Source: Bacteroidales bacterium (GTDB lineage: Bacteria > Bacteroidota > Bacteroidia > Bacteroidales > JAAUTT01). Taken from it: a stretch of DNA of 10,311 bases. The notes under the pieces were generated by a model, which saw only the letters and a program-made list of their open reading frames with translations, did no database searches and was not told the origin of the DNA. The stretch lies in contig JAAUTT010000080.1 in the NCBI GenBank assembly GCA_012031335.1, positions 1 to 10,311 of the forward strand, read 5' to 3'. The position numbers were made by a program, and so were the translations under genes. Positions 1 through 6,663 of this stretch are shown one piece after another. Within the stretch, counting starts at the first letter, position 1, and each line of letters starts with the position of its first letter.

Positions 1-558
1 AGCCGATACAAGCACACTTAGTCCAATCGGGCCGGCTCCAAGTATTCCCAAATTCATACCTGGAGTCATTCCTGATAACTTAACGCCATAATAGCCTACA
101 CAAAGGGGCTCGGACAGAGAGGCTTCTTCCTGAGATATACCTTCATTAAGCGGAAAACAGGAATCTTCGGGCATAACAATGAATTCTGATAAGCATCCTT
201 CTGCTTGTTTGGGACATCCTAAGAATCTTAATTTGCGACAAGTATGCGGTCGTCTCTGCAGGCACTGATCGCACTGTCCGCATGGCATCGCAGGGTCAAT
301 AGCAATTCGGTCACCGGCTTTCACCTTTGTAACTTTTGCCCCAACGGCTTCAACAATACCGGCACCTTCGTGCCCTACAGTAAAAGGATATTCAGCAATT
401 TGCTTTCCTATTCTTCCATTATTAAAGTAATGAACATCTGACCCACATACTCCCACATGGGTCATTCTGATCAATACATCATAATCGGTTTTAATCTTCG
501 GCGCAGGAATTTCAAACATGCTCATCTGCTTCAATCCTATAAGACGCATTGCTTTCAT
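1..558 (-). CDS. Zinc-dependent polyol (sorbitol/L-iditol-like) dehydrogenase, N-terminal part
   Basis: Medium-chain zinc alcohol dehydrogenase family, probably oxidising a polyol to a ketose with NAD in the cytoplasm. 186 residues are visible; the C-terminal half lies beyond the left edge. Reading from ATG at 558, the GroES-like domain shows the catalytic zinc ligands C38 (in CGSDVHYF), H63-E64 (in GHEGAG) and E150 (in SEPL). The structural-zinc cysteines C93, C96, C99 and C107 are also present. The start of the Rossmann fold, GAGPIG, is at about 174-179. The segment CGSDVHYFNNGRIG resembles sorbitol and xylitol dehydrogenases more than ethanol dehydrogenases. A second in-frame ATG three codons downstream is possible as a start. 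The gene is unbroken and divergent from a sugar-phosphate operon, which supports a carbohydrate role. Exact substrate (sorbitol, arabitol, xylitol, or threonine in related enzymes) is not determinable here. Confidence 0.88.
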   Translation of the reverse strand, partial: MKAMRLIGLKQMSMFEIPAPKIKTDYDVLIRMTHVGVCGSDVHYFNNGRIGKQIAEYPFTVGHEGAGIVEAVGAKVTKVKAGDRIAIDPAMPCGQCDQCLQRRPHTCRKLRFLGCPKQAEGCLSEFIVMPEDSCFPLNEGISQEEASLSEPLCVGYYGVKLSGMTPGMNLGILGAGPIGLSVLVSA

Positions 559-608
559 CGTATCTTCCAATTGGGGTAAAAACAACCTAAAAGTTATGTT
601 TTTAAGTT

Positions 609-631
609 TTGTTGAAGTCTTATGTCAACAA
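609..631. promoter_or_regulatory. Inverted repeat, candidate operator in a divergent intergenic region
   Basis: Perfect 7-bp arms TTGTTGA (609-615) and TCAACAA (625-631) are separated by 9 bp. The repeat lies in the 257-bp gap between the dehydrogenase start at 558 and the sugar operon start at 816. A repeat of this size suits a dimeric repressor or activator, and the placement would allow control of both directions. No regulator gene is visible in the window, and short inverted repeats occur by chance in AT-rich DNA, so this is a weak call. Confidence 0.3.
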
Positions 632-705
632 TAATTTAAATTCATTACAAATTAAGTAAAAGGTTAAAGATAAAAAATAGCTCAATACTAAAAGAAATAA
701 AGTTT

Positions 706-737
706 TTTGAAGAGATTGAAAATGTGTATTACTTTTG
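706..737 (+). promoter_or_regulatory. Bacteroidota-type promoter for the sugar-phosphate operon
   Basis: TTTG (706-709), a 20-bp spacer and TACTTTTG (730-737) match the known Bacteroidota primary sigma consensus TTTG-N19-20-TAnnTTTG at every defined base. Transcription would begin around 743-746, giving a leader of about 70 nt before the isomerase-like gene at 816. This is the best promoter match in the window and it points in the right direction. Confidence 0.65.
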
Positions 738-815
738 GGGCTGGAAATACCGCAATTGAAAATAAAATTCAGGTTCTTTTGGTTATTCTTTTAGGTTAAA
801 TAATTAATATACAGA

Positions 816-1417
816 ATGATACAAGATATTTCAGCAATAATTAAGCAGAGGCTCAGGCAATTTTGAATATTCCGGTTAACGACAGTTATAGAAAAGCAGT
901 TGATATTATTTTTGAAAAGGTGCATGTTAAAAAAGGAAAGCTAATAGCATCGGGAATGGGGAAAGCGGGTCAAATAGCAATAAATATGGCTACTACCTTC
1001 AGTTCAACTGGCACTCCTGCAGTTTTTCTACATCCGGCTGATGCTCAGCATGGAGATCTCGGAGTTCTTCAGGAAAATGATGTATTACTTTTTATTTCCA
1101 ATTCAGGCCGGACACGAGAAATCATCGAGCTTGTTGAACTTTCCAAAAGATTGTACCAGGAAATTCCAAAAATTGTTATCACCGGAAATATAAATAATGA
1201 ACTTGCCAGAATTGCTGATGTTTGCCTCTATACCGGAGGACCATCAGAGGTTTGTCCCTTGGGCCTGACTCCCACTACCTCAACTACGGTTATGACAGTT
1301 ATTGGCGATATTTTGGTTGTTTCTTTAATGAAACGGATAAATTTTGATAACATCGATTATGCCAAGCGACATCATGGAGGTTATCTTGGTGAAAAATCGC
1401 GTAATGCATCTAAATAA
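816..1417 (+). CDS. kpsF: SIS-domain sugar-phosphate isomerase, KpsF/GutQ (arabinose-5-phosphate isomerase) type, no CBS domains; one frameshift
   Basis: About 200 residues after repair. KpsF/GutQ/KdsD enzymes interconvert D-ribulose 5-phosphate and D-arabinose 5-phosphate. Family signatures seen are GKLIASGMGKAGQIA (sugar-phosphate loop), TGTPAVFLHPADAQHGDLG, ISNSGRTREI, ITGNINNELARIAD, CPLGLTPTTSTT and the ending AKRHHGGYLG. Typical family members continue for over 100 residues with two CBS domains; here the protein stops just after the SIS domain. The start ATG at 816 reads MIQDISAIIK, then a stop appears in that frame. Inserting one G after position 845 joins it to AEAQAILNIPV, typical of the family N-terminus, so one base is missing there. 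It is the first gene of a tight operon, 8 bp before the mutase gene. GutQ of the E. coli sorbitol operon is the nearest known contextual parallel, given the divergent dehydrogenase. A 6-phospho-3-hexuloisomerase is a less likely alternative. Confidence 0.82.
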
Positions 1418-1425
1418 TTGGTAAT

Positions 1426-2959
1426 ATGACAATAAACTGGAAGGGTCTACAAAACGGATCGGATATCCGTGGCATTGCTATGGAGGGAATTCCTGGTGAA
1501 AATGTTAATCTTACTCCCGAAGTTGTTGAAACAATAGGAGCATCATTTGCCGGCTGGCTTTCCCACCAAATGGGTATGCCGGTTAACCGTTTAAGGGTAG
1601 GTGTTGGAATGGATTCAAGAATAACCGGACCTTCTCTATTGCAGGCTTGTTTGAAAGGCTTACAGACTGCAGGAGCTGAAGTGTTTAATTGTGGTCTAGC
1701 TTCAACTCCTGCCATGTTTATGGCTACGCTTTTCGACGATTTAAAATTTGATGGTTCTATTATGCTTACTGCTAGTCACCTGCCATTTAACCGAAATGGT
1801 TTGAAATTCTTTACGAATAAGGGTGGCCTGGATAAGCCGGATATTACTGATATCCTGGATCGGTGCAACGCTGGTATTGTGCATTCGGAAGGTAAGATTT
1901 CCGAAGAAATTATGAATATAAATCTCATTGAACTATATTCTAATTTTTTGGCTGATACAATAAAAAAAGAAGTAAATGACCCTGAAAATTATAATGAACC
2001 GCTTAAAGGATTTCATATAGTTGTAGATGCCGGTAATGGATCAGGTGGATTTTTGCCGATATGGTTTAAAATCTTAGGTGCCAAAACGGTTGGAAGTGTT
2101 TATCTAGATCCTGATGGATATTTCCCAAATCATATTCCGAATCCTGAAGATAGAGATGCCATGGCATCCATAAGTGGAGCTGTTTTGAGTAGTCAGGCCG
2201 ATCTTGGAGTGATTTTCGATACAGATGTAGATAGAGCTGCTGCTGTTGATAAAAATGGAAATGAAATCAACAGAAATAAATTAATTGCCCTGATTTCTTC
2301 TATTATTCTTGAAGAACATCCCGGAACTACTATCGTTACCGATTCAATTACTTCCGATGGGCTTACACGTTTTATAGAAAACGATCTTAAAGGCAAACAT
2401 CACCGGTTCAAAAGAGGATATAAAAATGTTATAAACGAAGCCATCCGGTTGAATAGCGAAGGAGAAGCCTGTTGGTGCGCTATAGAAACCAGTGGACATG
2501 CTGCTTTAAAGAGAATTACTTTTTGGACGATGGCGCCTTTGTAATTACAAAAATTCTTATCAAGGCTGCAAAATTAAGAAGAGCAGGCAAATCAATTGAA
2601 TTCTTAACCGAGAATTTTGAAATGCCTGCTGAAAGCGAAGAATTTCGGATAAAAATACAGGATGAGGATTTTAAAAATCTCGGGAATAATGTTATCCGTA
2701 ACCTGGAAAATTATGTTGAACAGGTGGATGGCTGGAGTGTGTACCTCATAATTATGAGGGTATCAGGGTGTCCTGTGCTCCGGGAGTTGGTAATGGTTGG
2801 TTCTTGTTAAGGTTATCGCTGCACGATCCTGTTATACCGCTGAATATTGAATCGGAAGAAAAGGGGGGTGTTCGGGTAATAGTAGAAAAACTGTCATCCT
2901 TTTTCGAACAACATAAACTCCTCGACACAGGAGCGCTTCAAAATTTCCTTTCCAATTAA
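1426..2959 (+). CDS. Phosphomannomutase/phosphoglucomutase-family protein; two frameshifts
   Basis: Alpha-D-phosphohexomutase superfamily enzyme of about 511 residues after repair, expected to move phosphate between C1 and C6 of a hexose (or related sugar) phosphate in the cytoplasm. The N-terminus has GSDIRGIA, the phosphoserine loop is TASHLPFNRNG (S117), the metal loop is DTDVDR (D265, D267, D269), and the sugar-binding loop is ETSGH at about 354-358. These match the superfamily architecture, but ETSGH differs from the usual EESGH. The frame breaks at the A-run 2508-2510: adding one A joins AALK to ENYFLDDGAF. It breaks again near 2738-2741, after VEQVDGWS, where the next frame continues VPHNYEGIRVSCAPGVGNGWF. 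The C-terminal phosphate-binding domain is intact beyond that point. The stop codon overlaps the next start as TAATG, implying translational coupling. From memory it resembles a plant/clostridial subgroup annotated phosphoglucosamine mutase-like; the actual substrate is unknown. Confidence 0.85.
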
Positions 2960-3898
2960 TGAGACGGATTTATACACTTGGAGAAACCGTTCTGGATATA
3001 ATTTTCAGAGATAATTTACCTGTAGCAGCAAATCCAGGCGGATCCATGCTGAATGCTTCTGTTACCTTAGGCAGACTAGGTGCACCGGTGTATTTTATCA
3101 GTGAATTTGGAAATGACCAGGTGGGAAATATGTCCAACAAATTTTTGTGTTCCAATGGTGTAAATACAGATTTTTGTCACAGGTATGATAATGGAAAGTC
3201 TGCAATAGCTTTAGCTTTTCTCGACGAACACCAAAATGCCAGTTATAGCTTTTATAAGTTATATCCCGAAAAAAGATTGAATATTGATATTCCGCTTATT
3301 ACAAAGGATGATATGCTGATGTTCGGTTCCTATTATGGAATTTCTGCTGAAATAAGAGACACAGTATTGAAATTACTCAACCTAGCCAAAAATCAGGATC
3401 ATTAATTATTTATGATCCGAATTTCAGAAAAAGTCATCTTCATGAACTCGATCAGTTACTTCCGTTTATTATGGAGAATATAGAGCTGGCTGATATTGTT
3501 AAGGGCTCTGATGAGGATTTTATGAATATATTCCATACTTCTGACACAGAAACAATATTCGGAATTATTAATGATCCTAAAAAGATTTTAATTCAAACAT
3601 TTGGAAAAGATGGAGTAACTTTTTTTTCCGATAAACTTAGTTTTCATTTGGCTGCTAATCAGATTAATCCGGCAAGTACGATTGGAGCAGGCGATAATTT
3701 TAATGCAGGATTAGCCTATGGTATAGTTCAAAAAATGTAAACTTTAGTAACATTCATGAGGTAAATCAAGTATTATGGCAACAAATACTCCGATATGGAA
3801 TTGATTTTGCTTCTGAGGTTTGTTTGGGTTTCAACAACTATATTTCGGAGGTATTTGCTGAAAAGGTAAGAAACATTAATAACCAATTTTTGAAATAG
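2959..3898 (+). CDS. PfkB (ribokinase)-family carbohydrate kinase; two frameshifts
   Basis: About 313 residues after repair, the normal length for fructokinase or ribokinase relatives, which phosphorylate a sugar or nucleoside with ATP. The N-terminal part shows GETVLDIIF, the substrate-binding NPGGSMLNASVTLGRLG and FISEFGNDQVG. The middle has YDPNFRKS, and the C-terminal PfkB signature is STIGAGDNFNAGLAYG with the catalytic base Asp near residue 246. One base is missing in the A-run 3388-3392: the frame stops early, and adding an A gives AKKSGSLIIYDPNFR. A second is missing in the A-run 3730-3735: adding an A restores QKNVNFSNIHEVNQV and the natural C-terminus at 3896-3898. The ATG overlaps the mutase stop by one base and the stop directly abuts the next ATG. 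The family does not reveal the substrate; context suggests a sugar made or used by the neighbouring isomerase and dehydrogenase. Confidence 0.87.
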
Positions 3899-4441
3899 AT
3901 GAGAATTCAGGCAGAAGAATCATTAGGTGTAATAATTGATATTCAGGATAAGCTTTTTCCTCATATGCATGAAAAGGAAAGTCTGATGAAAAGAGTTTCG
4001 ATATTGATCCAGGGCCTACAGTTTCTTGATGTGCCGTTGGTTGTTACTGAGCAATATACGCGAGGCCTTGGTTACACTATTGATCCTGTTAAAAATCTTT
4101 TTCACGGCTTTAACTCAATCGAAAAAATCTCATTTAGTTGTTGCGATGAACCACTTTTTAACGATCAAATGAAGTGGCTAAGGCGTAAGTTTGTTATTAT
4201 TGCAGGCATAGAGACTCATGTTTGTGTCTTGCAGACTATGGAAGATCTATTAGAGCAGGGAAATATTCCTGTAATAGTCGAAGATTGCGTATCTTCCAGA
4301 AATTTATCGGATAAACAAATTGCTATTTCGAGAATGCAGCGCGAGGGTGCCATAATCACAACAAGTGAATCCATACTTTTTGAATTATGCAGACATGCAG
4401 GAAATGAACGATTCAAAGCAATTTCAGGATTGGTAAAATAA
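3899..4441 (+). CDS. Isochorismatase-like cysteine hydrolase
   Basis: 180-residue, unbroken cysteine hydrolase of the isochorismatase-like superfamily, likely cytoplasmic. The Asp-Lys-Cys triad is visible: D14 in IIDIQDKL, K76 in IEKISFS and C109 in GIETHVCVLQT. The segment VPLVVTEQYTRGLG resembles the YcaC/ISOC1-2 subgroup rather than true isochorismatases or nicotinamidases. The C-terminal half has VIVEDCVSSRN and a Met-Gln-Arg-Glu-Gly-Ala segment, also typical of this subgroup. Its ATG follows the kinase stop codon directly (TAGATG), so it is the fourth and last gene of the operon. Members of this subgroup are often of unknown substrate; a role in the sugar pathway is inference from position only. 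Confidence 0.85.
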   Translation: MRIQAEESLGVIIDIQDKLFPHMHEKESLMKRVSILIQGLQFLDVPLVVTEQYTRGLGYTIDPVKNLFHGFNSIEKISFSCCDEPLFNDQMKWLRRKFVIIAGIETHVCVLQTMEDLLEQGNIPVIVEDCVSSRNLSDKQIAISRMQREGAIITTSESILFELCRHAGNERFKAISGLVK

Positions 4442-4450
4442 AAGGCTCAT

Positions 4451-4484
4451 TTTGATTGCATATAAAAAAAAATTTTTATTTTTA
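4451..4484 (+). promoter_or_regulatory. Weak candidate promoter for the first lipoprotein gene
   Basis: TTTG (4451-4454), 22 bp and TATTTTTA (4477-4484) approximate the Bacteroidota consensus. The last base deviates and the spacer is slightly long. It lies in the 73-bp gap between the hydrolase stop and the lipoprotein ATG. There is no clear terminator after the hydrolase gene, so read-through from the operon is also possible. Confidence 0.3.
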
Positions 4485-4514
4485 GACCGTTATTTTCCAA
4501 AACCATATACTACA

Positions 4515-5360
4515 ATGACAAAAAAATCTACCCTCGTTACTTTGATTACCGGGCTTTTTCTCATTTTTGCCTGTAAATCGTCCAATAATTCAAATGCCAA
4601 CGATACCGCAAACCAATCAGATTCAGCAGCACTTGCAGATTCAGCAGTTATCCAGGATGGTGGAATTCAGATTTTCTACAATATGTATTTATCTGTGGAA
4701 ATGAACACCTTGTTTAAAACCATTGATGCAAATTTCAATCCTGGAATGTTAAACCCTTATGATAAAGCCAGCAGTTACGAAATGAGTGGCGATAAAGCCG
4801 TAAACCTTGGAGTCTATGCTGTTGATCTGAGCTATGCAAGAGCTTTTGAGCAAATTGATTACGCGGGAAATTATCTTAAGGTTATGCACAAATTAGCTAC
4901 TGAGTTAGGAATTCCTGGCGATAAATTTTATCTCTCAGTTAAGAGGATTGAGCAAAATGTATCAAACAAAGACTCTTTGGTAAAAATAGCTAATGAACTT
5001 TATACTGTTACCGAAACGTATCTGAAGGATAGTGATCGCGCAAGTGCAGCCGCTATGGTAGTGCTTGGGGGATGGACCGAAGCGCTTTTTATTGCTACCA
5101 ATATGGTTGATAAAAAGAAGAATGATGTTGAATTACTCGAAAGAATTTCCGATCAGAAGTCTTCCTTAAAAAATCTAATCGAGCTGCTTAGCAAGTATAA
5201 GGATGATAAAAATGTGAAACCTTATCTCGATCATTTAACCAAAATGACCAGATCGTTTGATGCATTTATTGTAGATGAGAAAAACCTGGATGCAACTTAT
5301 AAACAACTTGCTGAAGTTACCTCTCTGATTCAATTACTTAGAAAGGAAATTGTAAGTTAA
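4515..5360 (+). CDS. Lipoprotein of unrecognised family (paralogue A)
   Basis: 281 residues, unbroken. I do not recognise the family. The start ATG at 4515 gives Lys-Lys, a hydrophobic stretch and the lipobox IFAC with Cys20; a TTG further upstream at 4452 would disturb this signal peptide. Signal peptidase II processing and membrane anchoring on the periplasmic side are therefore likely. A Ser/Asn/Asp-rich linker (about 21-47) precedes a mainly helical domain. Conserved blocks shared with the gene at 8380 are LGVYAVDLSYARAFEQ, VVLGGWTEALFIATNMV and ERISDQKSSL. No catalytic motif is evident, and no transmembrane segment follows the signal. It ends 15 bp before a strong terminator and probably forms its own transcription unit or the tail of the sugar operon. 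Confidence 0.8.
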   Translation: MTKKSTLVTLITGLFLIFACKSSNNSNANDTANQSDSAALADSAVIQDGGIQIFYNMYLSVEMNTLFKTIDANFNPGMLNPYDKASSYEMSGDKAVNLGVYAVDLSYARAFEQIDYAGNYLKVMHKLATELGIPGDKFYLSVKRIEQNVSNKDSLVKIANELYTVTETYLKDSDRASAAAMVVLGGWTEALFIATNMVDKKKNDVELLERISDQKSSLKNLIELLSKYKDDKNVKPYLDHLTKMTRSFDAFIVDEKNLDATYKQLAEVTSLIQLLRKEIVS

Positions 5361-5375
5361 TAAACTTAATATCTG

Positions 5376-5412
5376 AAAATAGGTAATCAAAATTTGGTTA
5401 CCTATTTTTTTT
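5376..5412 (+). terminator. Intrinsic terminator after lipoprotein A
   Basis: The stem arms are AAAATAGGTAATC (5376-5388) and GGTTACCTATTTT (5396-5408), with one G-T wobble and a 7-nt loop. An unbroken run of eight T occupies 5405-5412. This is the strongest hairpin-plus-U-tract in the window. The stem is A/T-flanked on both sides, so it may also work on the opposite strand, but no minus-strand gene ends here. Confidence 0.85.
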
Positions 5413-5441
5413 GTAGCCTGCCTAACTTATTGAAATGTGAT

Positions 5442-5449
5442 TATATTTG
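5442..5449 (+). promoter_or_regulatory. Candidate -7 promoter element upstream of the corA leader
   Basis: TATATTTG followed by CACCG is an exact match to the Bacteroidota -7 box TAnnTTTG in its commonest flanking context. No TTTG lies at the usual distance upstream; the nearest one, at 5410-5413, is 28 bp away. If used, transcription would start near 5456 and give corA a leader of about 270 nt. Confidence 0.45.
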
Positions 5450-5725
5450 CACCGTGAACCAATATTATAATTAAATATGGACGAAGGCCCTGCGAATTAT
5501 TATAACTTAATTTATTAAAGCCTGGCGATCGTTTGTAATTATCCGAGCGTCCAGGAACAAAATGGATGCTCATGAAAAATAAAAATTTACCTAAAGTTCA
5601 TATCTTTTTATTCAAAAAAAGATTCCTGTTTCCCAAGACCAAATCAAAATATCGAAGTTGATGCCGGACTAGTTGAAATTCCGTTCAGAAATTTTTCAGG
5701 CTTTAACTTTAAATATTTATATACA
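5450..5725 (+). other. Long untranslated leader or intergenic region before corA, with a hairpin
   Basis: This stretch has no convincing gene. It contains a hairpin at 5521-5555: CCTGGCGATCG pairs with CGAGCGTCCAGG with one bulged T and one A/G mismatch, closing a 12-nt loop. The hairpin is conspicuously GC-rich against an AT-rich surround. A short ORF, ATG at 5566 to TGA at 5661 (31 residues, lysine-rich), follows the hairpin, but there is nothing to show it is translated. The reading frame of corA stays open back to about 5575 without an ATG and does not look like protein. A regulatory leader for a metal transporter is possible but unproven. Confidence 0.35.
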
Positions 5726-6655
5726 ATGATTAGTATTTGGAAACAAGATAATGGACTGGTGCAGCTTAGCCGATTCGAAAGGAATACCTGGATCAATGTG
5801 ATCAGCCCAACTCAGGAAGAAATTGAAAAACTGATAAACTTTTACAGAGTTCCCTCTGAGTTTATTACCGATATTCTCGATATAGATGAGAGGTCGCGCA
5901 GCGAAGTTGAAGGCCGATGGCTTATGATTATCCTGCGTATCCCTGTGCATAGTCAAACCAATGGATTGCCATTTTATACTGTTCCATTAGGTGTATTAAT
6001 CTCTCATAATCTGATTGTTACAATTTGTAATACTGACAACGAAGTAGTTCGGGAACTTCTGTTAAATCCCAAGTACCGCAATCTGAAATTAACTGACAAA
6101 GCCAACTTTGTGCTGCAGTTGTTTTTCTCCTCGGCAACTTCATTTTTACGTTATCTGAAAGATATTAACCGGATGACCAACCAAATAGAGCAGGATTTGC
6201 TTAAGTCGTCAAGAAATAAAGAACTGCACAATCTTCTGAAGATGGAAAAGTGTTTGGTATACTTTGTAACATCCTTAAAGTCAAATGAATTGTTACTTTA
6301 CAAACTTCAGCGATCGAAACTAGTAAACCTCGATGAGATAGACGAAGATCTGCTTGAAGATGTAATCACTGAAAATAAACAGGCTATTGAAATGTCGAAT
6401 ATTTACAGTGATATCCAGAGTGGAATGATGGATGCCTTTGCTTCTGTTGTCTCCAACAATCTGAACGTAGTTATGAAACAGTTGACATCCATTACCATAA
6501 TTTTAATGATACCTACTTTAGTCGCAAGTATTTATGGTATGAATGTTCCCAACTATATGGAAAATAATCCATATGCATTTTTTATAATTCTGCTTCTTTC
6601 TGTTGGATTTTCAATTTTTGGGGTACTCTTTTTCAGAAAAAGAAAATTCTTTTAG
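5726..6655 (+). CDS. corA: CorA-family divalent cation (Mg2+/Co2+) transporter
   Basis: 309 residues, unbroken. CorA proteins form pentameric inner-membrane channels that admit Mg2+ and related ions. The N-terminal cytoplasmic domain occupies about 1-245 and contains long acidic/helical segments (for example LDEIDEDLLEDVITENKQA), as in the family funnel domain. Two transmembrane helices follow at about 252-270 and 284-302, separated by the hallmark selectivity motif YGMN (G271-M272-N273). The C-terminus is basic (RKRKFF), as expected for a cytoplasmic tail. The external loop after GMN reads VPNYMENNPYAF instead of the enterobacterial MPEL-type loop, which places it in the broader CorA-like group rather than close to E. 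coli CorA. The ATG at 5726 is chosen because the next upstream in-frame sequence has no start codon. It converges with rmuC, with only 8 bp between stop codons. Confidence 0.9.
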   Translation: MISIWKQDNGLVQLSRFERNTWINVISPTQEEIEKLINFYRVPSEFITDILDIDERSRSEVEGRWLMIILRIPVHSQTNGLPFYTVPLGVLISHNLIVTICNTDNEVVRELLLNPKYRNLKLTDKANFVLQLFFSSATSFLRYLKDINRMTNQIEQDLLKSSRNKELHNLLKMEKCLVYFVTSLKSNELLLYKLQRSKLVNLDEIDEDLLEDVITENKQAIEMSNIYSDIQSGMMDAFASVVSNNLNVVMKQLTSITIILMIPTLVASIYGMNVPNYMENNPYAFFIILLLSVGFSIFGVLFFRKRKFF

Positions 6656-6663
6656 ATAGTATT

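Noticed and set aside
244..441. A plus-strand reading frame overlapping the dehydrogenase
   Set aside because: It is antisense to an unbroken zinc dehydrogenase with all its metal ligands, and its protein resembles nothing.
4452..4514. Upstream TTG start for lipoprotein A
   Set aside because: It would put 21 residues before the signal peptide and displace the lipobox; ATG at 4515 gives a standard lipoprotein signal.
5575..5725. N-terminal extension of CorA into the leader
   Set aside because: The frame is open but has no ATG, and its translation does not look like a CorA N-terminus; ATG at 5726 fits the family length.
6635..6654. AAAAGAA/TTCTTTT palindrome at the end of corA as a terminator
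   Set aside because: The arms are A/T only with a 2-nt gap, lie inside coding sequence (RKRKFF), and have no adequate hairpin stability or U-tract.
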